Program-made: the position numbers and the translations under genes
DNA from: Desulfocurvus sp.
Lineage (GTDB): Bacteria > Desulfobacterota > Desulfovibrionia > Desulfovibrionales > Desulfovibrionaceae
Direction: 5' to 3'
NCBI RefSeq assembly: GCF_023230885.1
Contig: NZ_JALNWM010000107.1
Span: 1 to 11,200, forward strand
Length of the DNA: 11,200 nt
Notes under the pieces: model-generated
What the model was told of the DNA's origin: nothing
Database searches by the model: none
Seen by the model: only the letters and a program-made list of their open reading frames with translations
Part shown: positions 7,060 to 11,200 of the stretch, piece after piece
Numbering within the stretch: the first letter of the stretch is position 1
Layout of the letters: each line of letters opens with the position of its first letter

Positions 7060-8727
7060 ATGCAGCCCGTGGTCGTCATTCCCGCCTATGAACCCTCCCC
7101 CGCCCTGCCGCCCCTGGTGCGGGAGCTGCTGGCCCGGGGCGTGGAGCGCGTCGTCGTCGTGGACGACGGCTCCTCCCCGGCGTGCGCCCCGCTGTTCGAC
7201 GAGCTGCGGGCCCTGCCCGGCGTGGCCGTGCTGCGCCACGCCCGCAACATGGGCAAGGGCCGGGCCTTGAAAACGGCCTTCAACCATCTGCTGGTGGAGC
7301 TGCCGGACTGCCCCGGGGCCGTGACCGCCGACGCCGACGGCCAGCACCTGGCCGAGGATATCGTGCGCGTGCTCCACGAGGCCCGGCGCCGCCCGCAGAG
7401 CCTTATCCTGGGCGCGCGCGGCTTTCGCGAGGCCGACGTGCCCCTGCGCAGCCGCCTGGGCAACCGCGCCACCCTAGGCGTCTTCCGCTTCTTCACCGGC
7501 CTGGGCCTGAAGGATACCCAGACCGGGTTGCGCGCCATCCCGGCGGCCTTTTTGCCCCGGCTGCTCGGGGTCGCCTCCGAGGGCTACGACTTCGAGCTGG
7601 AGATGCTCATCCTGGCCGCGCGCTCGGGCCTGCCCATCGAAGAGGTGCCCATCGCCACGGTCTACCTCGACGGCAACGCCACCTCGCACTTCAATCCCTT
7701 GCTGGACTCCTTCAAGGTCTACTTCGTCTTCCTGCGCTTTTCGGCCCTGTCCCTGGCAACGGCGGCCATCGACTACACCATCTTCGCCTTCTTCGCCCTG
7801 CTCACGGGCCAGACCTTCCTGTCCATCTGCCTGGCGCGCCTGGGGGCGGGGGCGTTCAACTTCACCCTGGCCAAGGGCTGGGTGTTCAAGTCGCGCGGGG
7901 CGGTGCGCCAGGAGGCCCTGCGCTACGCCGGGCTTGTGGCCGTGCTCATGGCCTTTTCCTACACCATGACCGTGGCCCTGAGCTCGGGGCTCGGGCTGCC
8001 CCTGCTGCTGGCCAAGGCCGTCTCGGAGCTCTTGCTCTTCGTGCTGAGCTTCGCCTTCCAGCGCCAGTGCGTCTTCGCCGGGCCGCGCCAGGAGGCCCCC
8101 GCCCGGCCCACGGACTGGGACGCCTACTACCGCCGCCGCCCCGGCGTAGCCGGGCTGACCCGGCGCTACACCATCGCCCGCCTGCTGGGCGCCATCGGGC
8201 GCCACGCGCCCGCCCCGCGCAAGGCCGTGGAGCTGGGCGGGGCCAACAGCTGCTTCTTCCCCGACTTCCGCAAGGCCCACCCCCAGGCCGCCTACCATAT
8301 CGTGGACAGCAACCGCACCGGCCTGGACCTGTTCGCGCGGTCCAACCCCGGGGCGCCCGCGGTGACCCTGGAGGAACGCGACGTGCTGGCTCCGGCCCCC
8401 GGGGGCGACGCCGACCTGTGCCTGAGCATCGGGCTCATCGAGCACTTCGGCCCCGAGGGCACGGCGGCGGCCATCCGCGCCCATTTCGATGCCGTGCGCC
8501 CGGGGGGCGTGGTGGTCATCTCCTTTCCCACGCCCACCTGGCTCTACCGCGCGGCGCGCGGCGCCGTGGAGCTGGCCGGGCGCTGGCGCTTCACCGACGA
8601 GCGGCCCCTGGGCTTCGCCGAGGTGCTGGAGCAGGTCGCCCGCCACGGCCAGGTGCTCGAAACCTTCGTCAACTGGCCCATCGTCCTGACCCAGGGCGTG
8701 GTGGTGGCCCGCAAGCATCCGGCCTGA
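7060..8727 (+). CDS. Three-domain fusion: GT2 glycosyltransferase - GtrA flippase-like - SAM methyltransferase
   Basis: A 555-residue protein with three domains. Residues 1-215 are a family 2 glycosyltransferase of the polyprenyl/dolichyl-phosphate sugar synthase type: VVVIPAYEPS, VVVVDDGSS with D35-D36, RNMGKGRALK, DADGQH with the DxD pair D91/D93, KDTQTGLRAIP and YDFELEML. Residues about 222-340 are a GtrA domain with four hydrophobic helices and the family-typical FNFTLAKGWVFKS (266-278) and SFAFQRQCVFA (330-340). Residues about 350-555 are a class I methyltransferase: VELGGANSCFF (390-400) as the SAM-binding loop, VDSN at 415-418 as an acidic strand end, LSIGLIEHFG (455-464) as motif IV, then VRPGGVVVISFP. 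GT2-GtrA fusions are known for bactoprenol-linked sugar supply. The appended methyltransferase is unusual and may modify the sugar or the lipid-linked product. AGGAG at 7043-7047 lies 12 nt before the ATG, a somewhat long spacing. It follows the membrane-protein gene by 22 nt and ends the plus-strand run. Confidence 0.9.
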   Translation: MQPVVVIPAYEPSPALPPLVRELLARGVERVVVVDDGSSPACAPLFDELRALPGVAVLRHARNMGKGRALKTAFNHLLVELPDCPGAVTADADGQHLAEDIVRVLHEARRRPQSLILGARGFREADVPLRSRLGNRATLGVFRFFTGLGLKDTQTGLRAIPAAFLPRLLGVASEGYDFELEMLILAARSGLPIEEVPIATVYLDGNATSHFNPLLDSFKVYFVFLRFSALSLATAAIDYTIFAFFALLTGQTFLSICLARLGAGAFNFTLAKGWVFKSRGAVRQEALRYAGLVAVLMAFSYTMTVALSSGLGLPLLLAKAVSELLLFVLSFAFQRQCVFAGPRQEAPARPTDWDAYYRRRPGVAGLTRRYTIARLLGAIGRHAPAPRKAVELGGANSCFFPDFRKAHPQAAYHIVDSNRTGLDLFARSNPGAPAVTLEERDVLAPAPGGDADLCLSIGLIEHFGPEGTAAAIRAHFDAVRPGGVVVISFPTPTWLYRAARGAVELAGRWRFTDERPLGFAEVLEQVARHGQVLETFVNWPIVLTQGVVVARKHPA

Positions 8728-8728
8728 T

Positions 8729-8786
8729 CCGCCCCCGGAAAAGGAAACGGCCCGCCTTGGCGGGCCGTTTCCTTTTCCGGGGGCGG
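8729..8786. terminator. Bidirectional intrinsic terminator between convergent genes
   Basis: A 28-bp perfect inverted repeat with almost no loop. The left arm is at 8729-8756, TT at the centre, and the right arm at 8759-8786. Each arm has a GC-rich inner part (CGGCCCGCC and its complement) and an A-rich stretch (GGAAAAGGAAA) that becomes a T-rich stretch on the other side, so a terminator hairpin with a U-rich 3' flank forms in either direction. It begins two nt after the stop of the plus-strand fusion gene and lies about 100 nt beyond the modC stop, matching a shared terminator for the two convergent transcripts. Confidence 0.92.
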
Positions 8787-8886
8787 GCGCGGCGCCCCTG
8801 AAGGCGGGCCGGGGCATGTGAAGGAAAGGCGTACGACTCCGGTGGCCGCGCGGCGAAGGGCCGTGGCGCGCAGTGCGGGCGCCGCC

Positions 8887-9609
8887 CTAGTGCGGGGCGG
8901 GCGCCTTGCCCGCCGGTGCCCCGGGGCCGCCCGGGGCCGGAGGCTCCCCGGGGCACCGGCCCGGGGAGTTGCGCTCCAGCCAGTCGGGGGAAATCCGGCC
9001 TTCCTCCACGGCCACGATGGCGTCGCCCAGCTCCCGGGCCTCTTCCAGGTCGTGGGTCACATGCACGATGGGCACGCCCAGCTCGCCCTTGAGGGCGGCG
9101 AGTTCGCGGCGCAGGGCCCGCCGGGTGGCCGCGTCCAGGGCCGAGAAGGGTTCGTCGAGCAGGAGCAGCACCGGATCGCGGGCCAGGGCCTGGCAGAAGG
9201 CCGCCCGCTGGCGCTCGCCGCCGGAGATGGCCCCGGGGCGCTTGCCCGCCAGCCGGGCGATGCCGAACAGCTCCAGGAGCTCGTCCACGCGCTCCCTGCG
9301 CCGCGCGGCGATGGCCACGTTGGCGCGCACCGTGAGATGCGGGAACAGCGGGTAGTCCTGGAACACGAAGCCCAGGCCCCGGTGGCGCGGGGGCACGAAA
9401 ACCCCCGCGGCGGTGTCCACCCATACGCAGGCCCCCAGGGCCACGCGGCCCTCGTCGGGCTGGTCCAGCCCGGCGGCGATGCGCATGAGGGTGGTCTTGC
9501 CCGCGCCCGAGGGGCCCACCAGGGCCGTCAGGCTGCCGGGCTCGCAGCGCAGCTCGGCCCGGAGCTCGAAATGGGCCAGCCGCTTGCGCACGTTCATGGC
9601 CAGCGCCAT
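8887..9609 (-). CDS. modC: Molybdate/tungstate ABC transporter ATP-binding protein (short ModC)
   Basis: The ATPase of the oxyanion importer; 240 residues. Walker A is GPSGAGKT (32-39), the Q-loop glutamine is in FVFQDYPLFP (Q84), the signature is ISGGERQR (128-135), Walker B is LLLLDEP (148-154) followed by FSALD, and the H-loop is in VHVTHDLEEA (H186). E. coli ModC has about 350 residues, with a C-terminal TOBE/MOP domain that binds molybdate. Here the ATPase domain is followed only by a Pro/Gly/Ala-rich tail from about 213, so the oxyanion-sensing domain is absent. The start overlaps the modB stop as TGATG, with the G-rich ribosome site GGGGAGGG at 9615-9622, indicating translational coupling. 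A second in-frame ATG four codons downstream (9597) is possible. Position after modA and modB supports the specific name; from sequence alone it is a general anion-import ATPase. Confidence 0.9.
   Translation of the reverse strand: MALAMNVRKRLAHFELRAELRCEPGSLTALVGPSGAGKTTLMRIAAGLDQPDEGRVALGACVWVDTAAGVFVPPRHRGLGFVFQDYPLFPHLTVRANVAIAARRRERVDELLELFGIARLAGKRPGAISGGERQRAAFCQALARDPVLLLLDEPFSALDAATRRALRRELAALKGELGVPIVHVTHDLEEARELGDAIVAVEEGRISPDWLERNSPGRCPGEPPAPGGPGAPAGKAPAPH
8912..8960. repeat. 15-bp perfect inverted repeat in the 3' end of modC
   Basis: GCCGGTGCCCCGGGG at 8912-8926 is the exact reverse complement of 8946-8960, with 19 nt between. It falls in the low-complexity tail of modC (about residues 217-233), just before the stop. 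It could be an RNA stem protecting the mRNA 3' end, or simply a by-product of CCC/GGG-rich codons coding for Pro and Gly. Confidence 0.6.
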
Positions 9610-10262
9610 CAGCGCCCTCCCCTGTTCATGCGGTTGATGGCCAGCAGGGCGAGGAAGCTCATGGGCACCAGGGCCAGGCAGAGCGTGAACGCGTCGTCGT
9701 AGCGCAGGGCCTCCACGGCCTCGTAGATGGCGATGGCCGCCACCCGCGTGCTGCCCGGGATGCTCCCGCCGACCATGAGGATGACGCCGAACTCGCCCAG
9801 GCTGTGGGCGAAGACCAGCACCGAGGCCGCGGCCAGCCCGGGCAGGCTGCACGGCAGGACCACGCGGAAAAACGCGGCCACGGGCGACATGCCCAGCACG
9901 GCGCAGGCCTCCAGCAGCCGGGGATCGAGTTTTTCGAAGGCCGTGCGCAGGGGCTGCACGGCGAAGGGCAGGTTGTAGACCAGCGAGGCCAGCACGATGC
10001 CCGTGAAGCTGAACACCAGGCGCTGCCCGGTGAGGGACTCGAAGGCCGCGCCCAGGGGGCTTTGGGGGCTCATGACCAGCAGCAGGGCGAACCCCAGCAC
10101 CGTTGGCGGCAGCACCATGGGCAGGGACACCAGGGCGTCCACCAGGCTCTTGCCGGGGAAGCGCCGGAAGGCCAGGAGGTAGGCCAGCGGCGCCGCCGCC
10201 AACGGGATGAGCAGCGTCGTGATCAGGGCCAGCTTGGCCGAGAGGACGAGCGGTTCGAGCAT
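9609..10262 (-). CDS. modB: Molybdate/tungstate ABC transporter permease ModB
   Basis: The membrane channel subunit; 217 residues, close to the usual ModB length (about 225), with five to six hydrophobic segments. Family marks are the early PLAYLLAFRRFPGK, VSLPMVLPPTVLGF (45-58) and LVYNLPFAVQPLRTAFEKLD (94-113). The cytoplasmic EAA loop is EACAVLGMSPVAAFFRVVLP (118-137), which docks on ModC. AHSLGEFGVILMVGG and IPGSTRV follow. The ATG begins immediately after the modA stop (TAGATG, no gap) with only a weak ribosome site inside modA, so translation probably depends on modA. The stop overlaps the modC start by one base. The E-A-GEFG region is shared with sulfate and tungstate permeases, so the exact anion is set by context rather than by this protein. 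Confidence 0.95.
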   Translation of the reverse strand: MLEPLVLSAKLALITTLLIPLAAAPLAYLLAFRRFPGKSLVDALVSLPMVLPPTVLGFALLLVMSPQSPLGAAFESLTGQRLVFSFTGIVLASLVYNLPFAVQPLRTAFEKLDPRLLEACAVLGMSPVAAFFRVVLPCSLPGLAAASVLVFAHSLGEFGVILMVGGSIPGSTRVAAIAIYEAVEALRYDDAFTLCLALVPMSFLALLAINRMNRGGR

Positions 10263-10988
10263 CTACTCGTAGCCGTACTTGGCCTTGATGGCCGCCACCT
10301 CGGGCGTGTGCAGGAACTCCACGAACCGGCGCGCGGCCTCGGGGTTGGGCGCGCTCTTCAGCACGCAGGCGGCCTGGATGACCTTCGGGGCCTCGGGCAC
10401 CTCCAGGAAGCAGCCCTTGCCGCCCTCGGGGGTGAAGGTGGACGACAGGGCGCAAAAGCCTACGTCCGCCGCGCCCGTGGAGGCGAACTGGAAGGGCTGG
10501 CTGATGTTCTGCCCGAAGACCAGGGCGGGCTGGATCTCCTCCCACAGGCCCACGGCCTGCATGGCCTGCATGGAGGCCGTGCCGTAGGGCGCGGTCTCGA
10601 CGTTGGCGATGGCCACCTTGGTGCTGGCGCGCACGGCCTCGGGCCAGGACATGGCGCACAGCTCCTTCTTGAGGGTCCACAGCACCACGCGGCCCTTGGC
10701 GTAGACAAAGGGCTCCTCGGCGCGGCCCTCGGCCAGGAGCTTGGCCGGGGTGGCCTCGTTGGCGGCCAGCAGGATGTCGAAGGGTGCGCCGTTGACGATC
10801 TGGCCGTAGAGCTTGCCCGTGGAGGTGTAGGTGGCCTCGGCCTTGAGGCCGGTGGCCTTCTCGAAGAGCGGGATGATTTCCTTCATGGCCGGGGTGAAGT
10901 TGGCCGCCTGGGCCAGCAGCAGGTCCGCCGCCTGGGCGGGCGCCGCCAGGAGCAGCAGCACGGCAAGAAGCGAGGCGAAACGTTTCAT
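10263..10988 (-). CDS. modA: Molybdate/tungstate-binding periplasmic protein ModA
   Basis: The solute-binding protein that captures molybdate or tungstate in the periplasm and delivers it to ModBC; 241 residues. An N-terminal signal peptide is evident: KR, a Leu/Ala core, then APAQA before ADLLLAQ, with predicted cleavage after residue 20. There is no lipobox cysteine, so it is soluble. ModA-type features are AQAANFTPAMKEI with N30, FEKATG, YTSTGKLYGQI with S56 and T57, and NGAPFDILLAAN. ETAPYGTASM (131-140) and STGAADVGFCALSS (170-183), which line the anion site, follow. The ATG at 10988 is preferred to the in-frame ATG at 11033 because it places the signal sequence at the N-terminus and has GGAG at 10999-11002 with a 10-nt spacer. 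Several cysteines (111, 179, 193, 208) are present. It is first in modABC; tungstate versus molybdate preference cannot be told from sequence. Confidence 0.95.
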   Translation of the reverse strand: MKRFASLLAVLLLLAAPAQAADLLLAQAANFTPAMKEIIPLFEKATGLKAEATYTSTGKLYGQIVNGAPFDILLAANEATPAKLLAEGRAEEPFVYAKGRVVLWTLKKELCAMSWPEAVRASTKVAIANVETAPYGTASMQAMQAVGLWEEIQPALVFGQNISQPFQFASTGAADVGFCALSSTFTPEGGKGCFLEVPEAPKVIQAACVLKSAPNPEAARRFVEFLHTPEVAAIKAKYGYE

Positions 10989-11058
10989 GGCAGGGACACT
11001 CCGATGGTTGCGGTTGTTCCGGATTTCCACCATGCTCCGGGGGGAGCGCGACCCTCCC

Positions 11059-11088
11059 GCTATACGTCCGGGGGCCGGACCCCCGCAA
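11059..11088 (-). promoter_or_regulatory. Candidate sigma-70-type promoter of modABC with internal palindrome
   Basis: Reading the minus strand, TTGCGG (11088-11083) is followed by an 18-nt spacer and TATAGC (11064-11059). The first three bases of the -35 and the first four of the -10 match consensus. Transcription would start near 11052, giving a leader of about 64 nt before modA. The spacer contains a 15-bp palindrome, GTCCGG-3 nt-CCGGAC (11066-11080), placed where a repressor or a DNA-distorting activator could act. It is predicted by eye only. Confidence 0.5.
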
Positions 11089-11090
11089 TG

Positions 11091-11120
11091 CGGTCACGCC
11101 GCCGGGAAAATGCGTGACCG
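11091..11120. promoter_or_regulatory. 30-bp inverted repeat, candidate TunR (tungstate-responsive) operator
   Basis: CGGTCACGC (11091-11099) and its exact reverse complement GCGTGACCG (11112-11120) flank a 12-nt A-containing spacer, giving a 30-bp site with half-site centres 21 bp apart, two helical turns. It lies directly upstream of the candidate -35 of modA, centred near -54, an activator-like position. TunR of sulfate-reducing bacteria, a ModE-like sensor fused to a XerC/D-like DNA-binding domain, is known to activate modA and modBC through a 30-bp motif. The length and position match; the consensus bases were not compared. It also lies about 60-90 nt upstream of the plus-strand start at 11182 and could serve both sides. 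Confidence 0.6.
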
Positions 11121-11171
11121 GGACGGCACGGCCGGCCGCCCGGCCCGCCCGGAGCCACCCAGGAACAGCCC

Positions 11172-11176
11172 AGGAG
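11172..11176 (+). promoter_or_regulatory. Ribosome binding site of the gene entering the right edge
   Basis: AGGAG with a 5-nt spacer before ATG at 11182, the main support for a gene start there. Confidence 0.5.
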
Positions 11177-11181
11177 CCGCC

Positions 11182-11200
11182 ATGCCAGCAGAGAGCCCTC
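11182..11200 (+). CDS. Start of an unidentified gene divergent from modABC (cut by window edge)
   Basis: An ATG follows a well-spaced AGGAG; only six codons (MPAESP) are visible, so nothing can be said about the product. Its divergent position opposite modABC, with the 30-bp repeat between, makes a molybdate/tungstate regulator such as TunR a reasonable guess, but this is inference from context alone. Confidence 0.45.

Noticed and set aside
4329..7079. 916-codon minus-strand open frame opposite thiC and the membrane protein
   Set aside because: Its product is a Gln/Gly/His-rich antisense translation without domains, opposite clearly recognisable genes.
8887..11097. 736-codon minus-strand frame spanning modA, modB and modC
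   Set aside because: Only its last 240 codons (modC) are real; the upstream part is the wrong frame across modA and modB, which have their own intact coding regions.
10989..11181. Molybdenum-cofactor riboswitch in the modA leader
   Set aside because: The leader from the predicted start is only about 64 nt and shows no extended helical structure of the Moco type; the symmetric elements lie upstream of the predicted transcript.

Overview
The window is very GC-rich and gene-dense, with strong G/C preference at third codon positions throughout. Gene content and operon style suggest a high-GC member of the Desulfovibrionales (sulfate-reducing, formerly Deltaproteobacteria). That assignment is inferred from protein character and from the molybdate/tungstate control region; no rRNA or other phylogenetic marker is present. 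No tRNA, rRNA, CRISPR array, insertion sequence or phage gene was seen, and base use does not set any gene apart as recently acquired.

Layout. (1) 1-2097, minus strand: a VOC-fold protein gene followed after 46 nt by a DEAD/DEAH helicase of the YprA/MrfA type that runs off the left edge. (2) 2098-2304: a divergent intergenic region. (3) 2305-8727, plus strand: six closely packed co-directional genes with gaps of 10-24 nt. They encode two proteins that together resemble RdgC (N-terminal-like and C-terminal-like halves as separate genes), the lipoprotein diacylglyceryl transferase Lgt, a ThiC-family radical SAM enzyme, a polytopic membrane protein of possible GT-C type, and a three-domain GT2-GtrA-methyltransferase fusion. 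(4) 8728-8886: a convergent intergenic region dominated by a 28-bp hairpin that can terminate both sides. (5) 8887-10988, minus strand: modA-modB-modC, a molybdate/tungstate ABC importer with directly abutting or overlapping coding regions. (6) 10989-11181: a divergent control region with a candidate modA promoter, a 15-bp palindrome inside its spacer, and a separate 30-bp inverted repeat upstream. A plus-strand gene appears to begin at 11182 and leaves the window.

How the genes work together. ModA captures the oxyanion in the periplasm, ModB is the membrane channel and ModC the ATPase. The 30-bp repeat has the size and activator-like position described for TunR, the tungstate-responsive regulator of sulfate reducers. 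The last two genes of the plus-strand run could form a lipid-linked sugar module: GT2 loads a sugar on a polyprenyl phosphate, GtrA supports its flipping, and the neighbouring membrane protein might use it outside the inner membrane. The most unusual points are the split RdgC pair, the GT2-GtrA-methyltransferase fusion, the terminator-like hairpin inside the start of the membrane-protein gene, and the two palindromes upstream of modA. No wholly new multi-gene system could be demonstrated.
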